DNA of 14,804 bases from JBBIRT01 sp037441725 (GTDB taxonomy: Bacteria > Desulfobacterota > BSN033 > UBA1163), in the NCBI GenBank assembly GCA_037441725.1, contig JBBIRT010000079.1:1-14804 (forward strand), in the 5' to 3' direction. Below the pieces are notes generated by a model. That model was not told the origin of the DNA, did not search any database, and was given only the letters and a program-made list of their open reading frames with translations. Within the stretch, counting starts at the first letter, position 1. Each line of letters begins with the position of its first letter. Shown here one piece after another: positions 1-7,228 of the stretch. The position numbers and the translations under genes are program-made.

Positions 1-98
1 ATTTTATAGCGGAAACCTCAGTTTGTCCCATAACTACAGAATTCCTTAGGTAATGAAAGGCAATGATTTGTTGGAGGATATCACTTTTACCCACCTCT

Positions 99-172
99 TT
101 TTGAAGTGCTCCGCTTTATAAAATTTTCGGAGATATTCCTGCCTGATCCTAATAGGGTTCACCACTTCAGTG
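99..172 (-). repeat. 74-bp dispersed intergenic repeat, copy 1
   Basis: This stretch is the reverse complement of 7455-7528 with 71 of 74 positions identical and no gaps. Each copy starts with CACTGAAGTG (read on the minus strand here), ends with GCACTTCAAAA, and so carries a 7-bp terminal inverted repeat TGAAGTG/CACTTCA. Inside is a hairpin, CTCCG (14-nt loop with AAAATTTT) CGGAG. It lies downstream of the 60-residue orphan gene. It contains no coding frame. It could be a MITE-like or REP-like element or a structured RNA motif; nothing in the window identifies a family. Confidence 0.85.
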
Positions 173-224
173 CGGCATTACGTTAATTTTATATCGATTG
201 ATTTGTATGGCTTGGAGGATTGAA

Positions 225-407
225 TCAGAAGTTTCTTTTTGAAGATTGACACATCTCAATTAAAATCTCTTGGAGGGAATAGTGGTTGGAATGAGCCAGA
301 ACAGAATCCTGAGTGATTCTTTCAGGATGCTTTCTCCTTTCAGGAGGAACACCGATCATCTGGTATACTCCCGCCTCATCGAGCCAGTAAAATTCGTAGG
401 CCATCAT
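225..407 (-). CDS. hypothetical protein, 60 residues
   Basis: I do not recognise this family. The protein is small, soluble-looking and rich in aromatic and charged residues. It starts MMAYEFYWLDEAGVYQMIG and continues with a PERRKHPERIT segment, a composition typical of a real folded small protein. A GGGGAG ribosome binding site lies 8 nt before the first ATG and overlaps the end of the upstream DUF5658-type gene, only 15 nt away, so the two are probably co-transcribed and perhaps translationally coupled. No signal peptide, membrane helix or Cys-based metal site is visible (a single Cys near the C terminus). Function unknown. Confidence 0.6.
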   Translation of the reverse strand: MMAYEFYWLDEAGVYQMIGVPPERRKHPERITQDSVLAHSNHYSLQEILIEMCQSSKRNF

Positions 408-422
408 CCTTCTGACTCCCCA

Positions 423-854
423 TTAAGAAAAGAAGAGAATGATCTGATATAAAACAACAATGCTATTGATTGCAGTAATTATTATGATGGTTGGGATCAC
501 CCCTCTGAATTGACTATGAATGCATAGAAGAATTAATGGGATGGAGACGATTAGATACTTCCAAATCCAGAATTTATACCCAAATAGTTGAATGGCAGAG
601 GCTGCTATAGGATTGATTTCATGACCGCCATCATTGAGAATCATCATGGTAAACCAAGCATCGAGAATGGTTAATCCGATGGGTAAGATAAGCAGGGCAA
701 GCAAACCTGGACCGTATTGATCTACATACCCCCCTTTCAATTGGTCCTCTTTTCTTCGGAATACTCTTCTGCGTCCATAGAGCGTATATTTGCTTAATGC
801 TGGAGCAGGATGCATTCTCCTGTCTTTGAGAATTCTTGTATCGTATTCCCTCAT
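423..854 (-). CDS. DUF5658-type inner-membrane protein
   Basis: A 143-residue protein with a basic, Arg/Lys-rich cytoplasmic N terminus (residues 1-45) followed by about three hydrophobic helices (roughly 50-73, 97-113 and 118-142). Between the first and second helix the motif LDAWFTMMILNDGGHEINP matches the LDxxFTxxxLxxGxxExNP pattern I associate with the DUF5658 family (family assignment from memory). The family has no established biochemical function. The start is supported by AGAGGA 8 nt upstream. A 60-residue gene follows after 15 nt. A sigma-54-like promoter sits about 45 nt upstream, so expression may depend on an enhancer-binding activator. Confidence 0.75.
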   Translation of the reverse strand: MREYDTRILKDRRMHPAPALSKYTLYGRRRVFRRKEDQLKGGYVDQYGPGLLALLILPIGLTILDAWFTMMILNDGGHEINPIAASAIQLFGYKFWIWKYLIVSIPLILLCIHSQFRGVIPTIIIITAINSIVVLYQIILFFS

Positions 855-898
855 CCAATGATTCCTCTAATATAAAGAAAATACTCCATTTCATAAAA

Positions 899-915
899 AG
901 CAAGTTTGATACCAA
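899..915 (-). promoter_or_regulatory. candidate sigma-54 (-24/-12) promoter
   Basis: Read on the minus strand the site is TTGGTATCAAACTTGCT: GG and GC elements separated by exactly 10 nt, followed by T-rich sequence, close to the RpoN consensus TTGGCACR-N4-TTGCW. Transcription would start near 888, giving a leader of about 35 nt before the DUF5658-type gene. No enhancer-binding protein gene or obvious upstream activator site is in the window. A chance match in AT-rich DNA remains possible. Confidence 0.5.
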
Positions 916-1336
916 TTTTTTAAGGTGAGGATAAAACATTGTATTTACAATTATTTTGATTATAAAGAGTGAATTTTAATATGCTTAAAGTGGAGATCTA
1001 TTTCACAAAATTCCATAATCGATTCTCACTATATACCATTCTGTTCATGAATCTTTATTGCTTTGGATCTGTCATCGTTTTTTAAAAATTAATTTTTGAG
1101 TTCATTAGAGAGCTCTGAAAAACTTCCAAGAATGAATGGAGAGGTGTCATTCTAAAACTTTTGAATGCATGCGTTTAATTTATGGGTAACCGTCGCCACT
1201 TCTAAATAAAGTGTAATTTCATTATGTTTCGAAATTTGTGCCTTAATATTAATGGTATCTGCTCAAAAGTTTTTCCATCACACCTCTCCATTCTATATGG
1301 TTTAAGATACTTTTTCAGAGGTCTCTTAAAGAAAAC
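916..1336. other. AT-rich intergenic region without a gene
   Basis: No frame here looks coding. The region holds the imperfect inverted repeat described separately (1134-1293) and otherwise AT-rich sequence with short palindromes such as AGAGCTCT near 1109-1116. It separates the divergent DUF5658-type operon and the YvlD-like gene. Confidence 0.6.
1134..1293. repeat. 31-nt imperfect inverted repeat around a ~98-nt core
   Basis: The left arm 1134-1164 begins GAATGGAGAGGTGT and ends ACTTTTGA. The right arm 1263-1293 is its reverse complement, with a perfect 14-nt outer block and a perfect inner AAAACTTTTGA block; only a few middle bases differ. The core is AT-rich and non-coding. No clear target-site duplication is visible at the outer edges. 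It may be a small non-autonomous element remnant or a long-range RNA/DNA hairpin. Confidence 0.65.
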
Positions 1337-1365
1337 TTGACTAAAGGGTCTTTTAAGAAGATAAT
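1337..1365 (+). promoter_or_regulatory. sigma-70 promoter of the YvlD-like gene
   Basis: TTGACT (1337-1342), a 17-nt spacer and GATAAT (1360-1365) match the consensus in 5/6 positions each. Transcription would begin near 1372, which favours ATG 1395 as start over TTG 1380, because the latter would leave almost no leader. Confidence 0.65.
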
Positions 1366-1394
1366 TAATACATTTCATATTGGTGAAAGAATTC

Positions 1395-1736
1395 ATGTTT
1401 CTTATCCTCCGTTTGCTCATTCAGATGATAGCCATTCTGATCATCTCTTATCTATTTCCAAAATTGATATGGGTGGATGGTTTTTTAGCTGCCTTGGTGG
1501 CTGCTTTTCTCTTGGGTGTCGTCAATGCAGTGATTCGTCCCCTTTTGATCTTCCTAACTTTTCCACTCACTGTTTTAACTTTTGGACTATTCCTTTTGAT
1601 CCTCAATGGGTTGATGCTTTGGTTGGTCTCTGCCCTGGTTCGAGGATTTCATGTGAGTGGTTTTTGGGGAGCTGTGGTGGGTTCAATTCTCATCAGTTTG
1701 GTCAGTTGGATCTTATCCTGGTTCATCCCTCGTTGA
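1395..1736 (+). CDS. YvlD-like / phage-holin-4-superfamily membrane protein
   Basis: A very hydrophobic protein of about 113 residues with four predicted helices. It matches the small membrane protein family known as YvlD or Phage_holin_4_2 (PF04020): an N-terminal LRLLI helix, the hallmark ALVAAFLLGVVNAVIRPLL stretch in helix 2, then an LTFPLTVLTFGLFLL helix, a GFHV turn and a last helix ending in SWFIPR. Despite the family name, members are ordinary chromosomal proteins, in some bacteria linked to envelope stress; they are not evidence of a phage. The frame is open from TTG 1380 and GTG 1383, but family similarity and the short leader favour ATG 1395. The gene is convergent with the ferritin-like gene 33 nt away, and I see no clear terminator between them. 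Confidence 0.85.
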   Translation: MFLILRLLIQMIAILIISYLFPKLIWVDGFLAALVAAFLLGVVNAVIRPLLIFLTFPLTVLTFGLFLLILNGLMLWLVSALVRGFHVSGFWGAVVGSILISLVSWILSWFIPR

Positions 1737-1769
1737 ATCATCAGTTCCGGTGAGTGATCGATCCTTTGA

Positions 1770-2294
1770 TTAGGCTCCGTCCAAGGTGGGGTGTTCTGCT
1801 TTTTGAAAATAGGAGACGGGATCAGTAAAATATTCCTCTGTCTCTTTAAGGGAGAGATAATGTTCGTGTTCCATCCTGGCTAATAGACCAAAGAACTCCT
1901 TCTCTTTGGGTTCGGAGACCTCATCCTGCAATTCGGCATAGAATTTTGCCCCCTTGGCCTCAAAATCAAGGGCAATACGGACCGCCTCTAAATCATCAGA
2001 ATCCCCTTTGGAAGTTTCGTCCACCTTATTGACAAATTCAATCAAAATATCCTTTACAATCGTCTCGTTCACTCGTAGAGGAACAGTCTCAGGCCATTTT
2101 TCCTGTTTGATCCATTTCTGATGGAGTTGTTTCAGCCTCTCATAATGTTCAAGCTCATCCTCTGCAATCTGCTGGAACATTCTCTTTCCAAGAGAATTTT
2201 TCGTTCGCTTTGCATTTTTAAGATAAAATTCCCTCTCTCTCATTTCGTTATTCAATGCCACTTCCAATGCATTTAGGCGGTCTTTTTCATTCAT
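1770..2294 (-). CDS. rubrerythrin-like ferritin-family diiron protein
   Basis: A 174-residue all-helical protein with two halves that each carry a diiron half-site. These are E17 with E47-x-x-H50 in AEDELEHYERL, and E112 with E142-x-x-H145 in ARMEHEHYLSL, the arrangement of rubrerythrin-type four-helix bundles. There is no C-terminal CxxC rubredoxin domain, so electron transfer would need a partner. Such proteins typically take part in peroxide reduction or iron handling in anaerobes (family knowledge); the substrate here is not known. The frame is open to 2417, but the GGGAGGA ribosome binding site 6 nt before ATG 2294 and family length set the start there. It is the last gene of the minus-strand run, 80 nt after the 82-residue orphan. 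Confidence 0.85.
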   Translation of the reverse strand: MNEKDRLNALEVALNNEMREREFYLKNAKRTKNSLGKRMFQQIAEDELEHYERLKQLHQKWIKQEKWPETVPLRVNETIVKDILIEFVNKVDETSKGDSDDLEAVRIALDFEAKGAKFYAELQDEVSEPKEKEFFGLLARMEHEHYLSLKETEEYFTDPVSYFQKAEHPTLDGA

Positions 2295-2374
2295 CACCGA
2301 TCCTCCCACTTTCAAACTTATGTCTATAAGGGCCCTCTCTCGTATAAAGGGAGAGAAGACTGATCGAGATTTGT

Positions 2375-2623
2375 TTAAGGAAGAGTGGTTGCGAATTTTT
2401 TTACCTGGTTTTCCCATTCCTGAGTGACCAGATCAATTCGAGTCTTTCCTTCTTCTGGACATAAGGTTGCTGTGACATGGCCTCCCCCACCCTCAAAGGT
2501 AAGACATTGAGGGGTCTCCTCTTTAATTTCCAAGCCAAGGCCTCCCTTCCCAAAAAAACTTTTTAATCGTTGAATCACTTCACCCTGTGCCAATCTGGTC
2601 TTCACCTCTAAATTTAACATCAT
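2375..2623 (-). CDS. hypothetical protein, 82 residues
   Basis: I do not recognise this family. It begins MMLNLEVKTRLAQGEVIQRL and continues through an FFGKGGLGLEI segment, a glycine-rich FEGGGGHV turn and a hydrophilic C-terminal helix ending in TTLP. Alternating hydrophobic residues suggest a small alpha/beta fold, and no signal peptide or membrane helix is visible. An AAAGGAG ribosome binding site precedes two adjacent ATG codons (2623 and 2620); the second has the better spacing. It lies 63 nt after the non-catalytic M16 gene in the same orientation, probably in the same transcript. Confidence 0.7.
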   Translation of the reverse strand: MMLNLEVKTRLAQGEVIQRLKSFFGKGGLGLEIKEETPQCLTFEGGGGHVTATLCPEEGKTRIDLVTQEWENQVKKFATTLP

Positions 2624-2686
2624 CCATCTCCTTTCTAATCAATCTTATCTTAGTTCCTTCCCTTTATCAAGGAGTCTTTTCGATGG

Positions 2687-4099
2687 TTATTCCAATTTTG
2701 CTTCCTTTAAGTTGGCAACAATCACGAGGATAGATTTTTCTGGGAAAAGATATTTTTGTGCGACGCGAAGGATCTCTTCTCTTGTGACAGACCGGATCAA
2801 GGTGGGGTATCTATTAGGATAATCGAGTCCTAACCCGTAGTATTCCACCTGTGCGAGAAAATTGGCTAATTTTCCCTGGGTGTCGATTCTCATAGGAAAG
2901 CTACCGATCAGATACTTCTTCGCTCCCTCCAACTCCTTCTCTGAAATGAATTCTTTTTGAATCCGTTTCATCTCCTGGAAGGAGAGTGTGATCGCCTCAC
3001 GAGCAGAAGCATTTTTAGTCTGAAGGGAGATTTGAAAAGATCCTGGATATTTCCCAGGATCAAAGTAGCTTGTCACTGAATAGGCAAGTCCTCTTTTATT
3101 TCTGATCTCCTCCATCAACCGAGAGGCAAACCCACCCCCTCCGAGGATATAATTCATGACCGAAAGGGCATAATAATCTGGATTGTCTCGGCTCACTCCC
3201 CGATGGCCAATGATAATATTGGCCTGGGTGATAGGCCTGTGAATCTTAATCGTTCGTTGTTCTTCTTCAAAATTTATTGAGACGGGTTTTTGGGTGACCT
3301 TTCCCATCGGCCAATTTGTAAGGCGAGGGAGAAGCATGGTTTTAATCTCCTCCCCTGAAATATCTCCAACCACTATGAGGATAGAATTATTGGGATGATA
3401 ATAGGAATGGTAGAATTGGAGAATCTTCTCTCGAGTAAGGTGGGGAAGGGATTCCTTCGTTCCAACCACAGGATGCCTATAGGGGTGGTTTAAGAAGAGA
3501 GTCTTTTGAAAAGCCTTCTCTGCCACCTCTTCGGGTTGATCTTCTTCGGATTGAATAGAAGCAAGGGTCCTCTCTATCTCTCTCCGAATCTCCTCTTCAG
3601 GGAAGATCGGTTGAGTCAGGACCTCCATAAAAAGATCCATTCCTTTCTCAAGGTCTTTCTTGAGAATCTTCAAGGTAAGCGTAGCATAATCTCTCCCAGA
3701 TGAAGAAGAGAGGGAGGCTCCCATGAAATCTAATTCCTCATGGATGGCCGTGACCGAACGTTTTAACGTTCCAAGGAGAAGACCTTTTGCCGTGATCTGA
3801 GATAACCCTTCTGCCCCCATCGGATCCTTCGTGGCACCTGAACCTATAAGCAACTGGAGAGTAACAAAGGGAAGGGAGTGCTCTGTACTCGTCAACAAAA
3901 TCAATTGATTAGGGAGCACAGCTCTTTGGACAATCGGCAGGGCCTGCAGCGCCTTATTTGGGAGACCTATATTCCATATAAAAAATATAAGAATGACCAG
4001 AGAGACCCATTTTGGCATGAAGGTTTTAGGATCCAAGATAAAAGATTTAAAGAATCGAAGTTTCATCTCAATTTTTCTTTTCTTACTAAAGAAGATCAT
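2687..4099 (-). CDS. M16-family peptidase-like protein, non-catalytic subunit
   Basis: A 470-residue secreted or membrane-anchored protein: an N-terminal hydrophobic segment (about residues 31-50, PKWVSLVILIFFIW) and then two M16 (insulinase/processing-peptidase) domains. In the N-terminal domain the zinc motif HxxEH is replaced: GLSQITAKGLLLGT aligns with GLSHLLEHMMFKGT of the neighbouring protein, so the His, Glu and His become Q101, A104 and K105. The C-terminal domain keeps the NKRGLAY motif (R336, Y340), the Arg/Tyr pair that in two-subunit bacterial M16 enzymes is supplied by the non-catalytic partner. It follows the catalytic M16 gene by 52 nt, so the two probably form a periplasmic heterodimer. 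The start is uncertain: ATG 4099 or ATG 4066; neither has a strong ribosome binding site. Confidence 0.88.
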   Translation of the reverse strand: MIFFSKKRKIEMKLRFFKSFILDPKTFMPKWVSLVILIFFIWNIGLPNKALQALPIVQRAVLPNQLILLTSTEHSLPFVTLQLLIGSGATKDPMGAEGLSQITAKGLLLGTLKRSVTAIHEELDFMGASLSSSSGRDYATLTLKILKKDLEKGMDLFMEVLTQPIFPEEEIRREIERTLASIQSEEDQPEEVAEKAFQKTLFLNHPYRHPVVGTKESLPHLTREKILQFYHSYYHPNNSILIVVGDISGEEIKTMLLPRLTNWPMGKVTQKPVSINFEEEQRTIKIHRPITQANIIIGHRGVSRDNPDYYALSVMNYILGGGGFASRLMEEIRNKRGLAYSVTSYFDPGKYPGSFQISLQTKNASAREAITLSFQEMKRIQKEFISEKELEGAKKYLIGSFPMRIDTQGKLANFLAQVEYYGLGLDYPNRYPTLIRSVTREEILRVAQKYLFPEKSILVIVANLKEAKLE

Positions 4100-4151
4100 T
4101 CCTCTTCTTAATTTAAAAAGGAAAATGGTTACAAATCTTGAGAGAAACGCC

Positions 4152-5546
4152 TCATCTCACAATATGCTCTTTGAGACCTTCGGGTGCAACAGTTTTTCCC
4201 TCCTTGAGGGGAAGGGGGATGAGAATCCCAACTGTCCGACGATCTGGGATGAGATATTTTTTTGCCACACGCTGGATGTCCTCTGGAGTCACTCTTCGAA
4301 TCAATGGGAGGTAGTCATCGATCGCCCTCCAACTCATGGCAATTTCATGACGTCCTAACCACATGGCTTGATAGAAGATGGAATCCTGGCTAAAAACAAA
4401 GGAGGACTCGATCTGATTTTTAGCCTTTTCTAATTCCTTTTCACCCAAGAGATCATGATGAAGTCGTTGAACTTCTTGGTCAAGGGCTCTCTCCACTTCG
4501 ACCACTTCTTTCCCTGGGAGTAAGTCGGCTGAGAGGAAGAAAAGTTTTGGATCTCGGGAGAGTAAGGAATGATCTGCATCAATACCGAATGCCAGCCTTT
4601 TTTCTCGGACCAGGCTCTGGTAGAGCCTTGAGCTTTTTCCACCTGAGAGAATAGCGGCGATTACTTCCAATACATAACTGTCTTGATCCCGGAGGTTGGG
4701 AACGTGGTAAGCCATCACGATAGAAGGAAGTTGAGCCTCCTTCTTCACAAGGATCCTTCGCTCTCCTATTGGAGGGGGGTCTATAGCCCTCTCTGCCTCT
4801 GGCATTTCTCCTTTCGGAATTGAACCAAAGGCCTTTTCAATTTTTAGAAGGAGGTCTTTCTTATTAAAATCTCCAACGACAACAAGAAATGCATTATTGG
4901 GAACATAGTAGGTTTTATAATAGGTTTTTAAATCCTCAAGGGTGACCCTGGCAAGATCTTCCATCCATCCAATAATGGGCCATCGATAGGGTTGAATCTG
5001 AAACGCAGTGGCCATGATTTGTTCGAATAGAACAGCTTGGGGATTATCCTCTGTTCGCATCCTTCTTTCCTCCATCACCACCATTCGCTCGGTCTGAAAA
5101 TCTTCTTGACGAAGCATAAGATTTTGCATCCGATCTGCCTCCAGATCGATGGCGATCTGGATTCGATCAGCGCTAAGATTTTCAAAGTAAGTGGTATAAT
5201 CATAGGAGGTAAAGGCATTGTTGTTCCCACCGTTTTCCTGGATGATCCTTGAGAATTCTTCAGGACCAACTTTCTCTGTTCCTTTGAACATCATATGTTC
5301 AAGCAGATGGGAGAGGCCTGTCTTTCCATAGGATTCATTTCGTGATCCCACTCGATACCAGATCTGAAAGGTCACCAAAGGAGATTTATGGTTTTCCAGA
5401 AGGATCACCTTTAATCCATTTGGCAGGGTGGTTTCAAAAACTTCCTCCCTTAACCCTGCCTCTCCAATGGTAAAGAAGAAGAAAGAAAGGGAAAAGGGAA
5501 TAAGAAAAATGAGAAAACTCCATTTAGAACTGACTCTTAATTTCAT
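4152..5546 (-). CDS. M16-family zinc metalloprotease, catalytic subunit
   Basis: A 464-residue protein with a signal peptide (residues 1-30, hydrophobic core FLIFLIPFSLSFFFF) and two M16 domains. The inverted zinc motif is intact: H80-L-L-E83-H84 within GLSHLLEHMMFKGT, with E159 of RMVVMEERR about 75 residues later as the third ligand. The second domain has EKRLAF (R317, F320) where its partner has an Arg-Gly-Leu-Ala-Tyr motif, so each subunit supplies half of the active machinery, as known for heterodimeric bacterial M16B proteases. It probably degrades or processes periplasmic peptides. ATG 5546 is preceded by AGAAAGG at 6 nt spacing, and that site overlaps the end of the MFS gene, implying coupled expression. 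Confidence 0.93.
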   Translation of the reverse strand: MKLRVSSKWSFLIFLIPFSLSFFFFTIGEAGLREEVFETTLPNGLKVILLENHKSPLVTFQIWYRVGSRNESYGKTGLSHLLEHMMFKGTEKVGPEEFSRIIQENGGNNNAFTSYDYTTYFENLSADRIQIAIDLEADRMQNLMLRQEDFQTERMVVMEERRMRTEDNPQAVLFEQIMATAFQIQPYRWPIIGWMEDLARVTLEDLKTYYKTYYVPNNAFLVVVGDFNKKDLLLKIEKAFGSIPKGEMPEAERAIDPPPIGERRILVKKEAQLPSIVMAYHVPNLRDQDSYVLEVIAAILSGGKSSRLYQSLVREKRLAFGIDADHSLLSRDPKLFFLSADLLPGKEVVEVERALDQEVQRLHHDLLGEKELEKAKNQIESSFVFSQDSIFYQAMWLGRHEIAMSWRAIDDYLPLIRRVTPEDIQRVAKKYLIPDRRTVGILIPLPLKEGKTVAPEGLKEHIVR

Positions 5547-5549
5547 GCT

Positions 5550-6839
5550 TTACCTTTCTAAAAGGATTCCCTTTTTTATGTAGATCGGTCGAACCATTTC
5601 CCGAATGAGGGGAAGTTTCTTGCCGAACATCCACGAACCTAAAATACATAAGAACCCACCGATCATTAAAGTGTAAGGGGCACCGATCCGGGCTGCCAAA
5701 CTCCCTCCGGCTAAACTACCAAAGGGAGCCATCCCCATCAGGGCCATTGAAAAGAGGCTCATCACCCGTCCCCGTTTATCATCCTCCACCATCGTTTGGA
5801 GCAGGGTATTGCTTGAAGCAAAGTGAACCATCATGCCAAATCCTGTAACCAGAGAAAGAAATAGTGATAGCCATAGGATTCGAGATAAGGCTAAGGAGAT
5901 CAGTCCAATTCCAAAAATAGAGGATGTGATCATGATTACTCTTCCCAACCCCACCACACTCTTCCGAGAGGCGAGGTATATGGCTCCCATGGCTGCTCCC
6001 ATTCCTGAAGTGGCCATGAGAAAACCATAGGTTTGCGAATTGCCATGAAGGATATCTTTAGCAAAAATAGGCATGAGGGTTGTACAAGCCATTCCTACCA
6101 AACTGATCCATGCCAGAAAGAGGAGGATGAAACGGATGGGTGGAAAACCAAAGGCATAGGCAAATCCTTCTCTCAACCCCTTTAAAACTCGGGTCTTTTC
6201 AGGATTCTGTTGATGAGGGGTGATCTTCATGGCTAAAAGGGCAATGATGACAGCAAGAAAACTGATTCCGTTTATGAAAAAACATATCCCCTCACCCAGG
6301 AGGGAAATGAGGATCCCTGCAATAGAGGGACCGACTAGCCTTGCTCCATTGAACATAAAGGAGTTTAAGGCAATGGCATTTCCTAAATCCTCCCTCCTTT
6401 CTACAAGCTCTACCACAAAGGCGTGACGATTAGGCATATCGAAAGAGTTTATAAAACCGAGAAAAAGGGAAAGAAGGACAATATGGTAGACCATGATAAT
6501 ACCTGTGAGGGTCAGGATGGATAAGATGAAGGCCTGCACCATGGCCGACAGTTGGGTGAGCAGAAGGATGCGATGGCGATTCCATCGATCTGAAAGGACG
6601 CCGGCAAAGGGGGAAAAGAAGAAGATACAGATTTGACTCGAAAATCCGATCAGGCCGAGGAGGAAGGCTGAATTGGTCATCCGATAGACCAGCCAGCTCA
6701 TTGCGATCTGCTGTATCCAGGTACCGATGAGAGAGAATCCCTGGCCAGTAAAAAAGAGTCGATAGTTCCGGTGGTTCAAAGCACGGAAGACCAGTCTGGG
6801 TCCTTTTGAGTGAGAGAGATGGGATTGGTCCAAATTCAT
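5550..6839 (-). CDS. MFS transporter, enterobactin-exporter-like (MFS_3) type
   Basis: A 429-residue major facilitator superfamily protein with about 12 hydrophobic helices. After a short cytoplasmic N terminus come FRALNHRNYRLFFTGQ and the paired GTWIQQIAMSWLVYR helix typical of the MFS_3/EntS-like group. The loop-2-3 signature is GVLSDRWNRHRILL, with the conserved DR. Members export siderophores, drugs or peptides by proton antiport; the substrate here is not predictable. The gene lies 2 nt after the TauE/SafE gene and 3 nt before the catalytic M16 protease. No good ribosome binding site precedes ATG 6839, so it probably depends on translational coupling. The association with a secreted protease pair hints at peptide export or processing, but that is speculative. 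Confidence 0.9.
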   Translation of the reverse strand: MNLDQSHLSHSKGPRLVFRALNHRNYRLFFTGQGFSLIGTWIQQIAMSWLVYRMTNSAFLLGLIGFSSQICIFFFSPFAGVLSDRWNRHRILLLTQLSAMVQAFILSILTLTGIIMVYHIVLLSLFLGFINSFDMPNRHAFVVELVERREDLGNAIALNSFMFNGARLVGPSIAGILISLLGEGICFFINGISFLAVIIALLAMKITPHQQNPEKTRVLKGLREGFAYAFGFPPIRFILLFLAWISLVGMACTTLMPIFAKDILHGNSQTYGFLMATSGMGAAMGAIYLASRKSVVGLGRVIMITSSIFGIGLISLALSRILWLSLFLSLVTGFGMMVHFASSNTLLQTMVEDDKRGRVMSLFSMALMGMAPFGSLAGGSLAARIGAPYTLMIGGFLCILGSWMFGKKLPLIREMVRPIYIKKGILLER

Positions 6840-6841
6840 GT

Positions 6842-7201
6842 CTATTTTGCCAATATCATTTTCACAGCGATTAAAAGTAAGGCTACCCCAAAGATTCTTT
6901 CTAAAATCACACTGGATAATTTCGTTGCAAATTTTGCCCCTAAAAGCCCGCCAAAGAAGAAACCCATACAGATAAAAGAAGCCACCTTAAGATCCACCTG
7001 GCCCTGTTTATAATAGGTCCATGCGGCTAAGAATCCAATAGGAGGGACCAATAAGGCTAAGGTTGTACCTTGAGCAAGATGTTGTGAAAAGCCAAAAAGA
7101 AAAACTAATGCAGGGACGATAATCGTTCCTCCACCAATGCCGATCAAACCACTGATGATTCCTGCGGTTAAACCGAGGAGTAGAAAATAAACCATGTTCA
7201 T
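6842..7201 (-). CDS. half-size TauE/SafE-family permease
   Basis: A protein of about 119 residues with four hydrophobic helices and the hallmark GLIGIGGGTIIVPAL in the first helix hairpin, followed by QGTTLALLVPP. It corresponds to one half of the usual ~250-residue TauE/SafE (sulfite/organosulfonate exporter) fold and would need to dimerise. It is not a truncation: the frame ends cleanly and short members of this type are known to me. ATG 7210 abuts the AAAGG site with no spacer, so ATG 7201, 9 nt from AAAGG, is the better start. It follows the UGA-interrupted small membrane gene by 27 nt. The family moves sulfur anions; relation to selenium or sulfur is a possibility raised by its neighbour. 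Confidence 0.85.
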   Translation of the reverse strand: MNMVYFLLLGLTAGIISGLIGIGGGTIIVPALVFLFGFSQHLAQGTTLALLVPPIGFLAAWTYYKQGQVDLKVASFICMGFFFGGLLGAKFATKLSSVILERIFGVALLLIAVKMILAK

Positions 7202-7228
7202 TCTTTTCATCCTTTCTTTTATTCAGCC

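Noticed and set aside
631..939. Minus-strand frame of 102 codons overlapping the DUF5658-type gene
   Set aside because: It is a frame shadow of the 423-854 gene; the sigma-54-like promoter lies inside it and the composition is not protein-like.
1202..1420. Minus-strand open frame of 72 codons
   Set aside because: It overlaps the promoter and start of the YvlD-like gene and the inverted repeat, has Lys/Arg/Phe-rich low-complexity content and no ribosome binding site.
1395..1736. Prophage or lysis function suggested by the holin-family name
   Set aside because: No other phage gene is nearby, and YvlD-like proteins are common chromosomal genes.
1337..1753. Plus-strand frame of 138 codons over the YvlD-like gene
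   Set aside because: It is rich in Cys, Ser, Phe and His and out of frame with the clear family match at 1395-1736.
2295..2417. 41-residue N-terminal extension of the ferritin-like protein
   Set aside because: It overlaps the end of the 82-residue gene, and ATG 2294 has a strong ribosome binding site and the family start.
2640..2686. CCTT/AAGG hairpin between the non-catalytic M16 gene and the 82-residue gene as terminator
   Set aside because: Only about four pairs with a mismatched stem and no T-run; not enough to split the operon.
6842..7201. TauE/SafE gene as a truncated pseudogene
   Set aside because: The half-size protein is complete with clean ends and all motifs of one repeat unit, and short family members are known.
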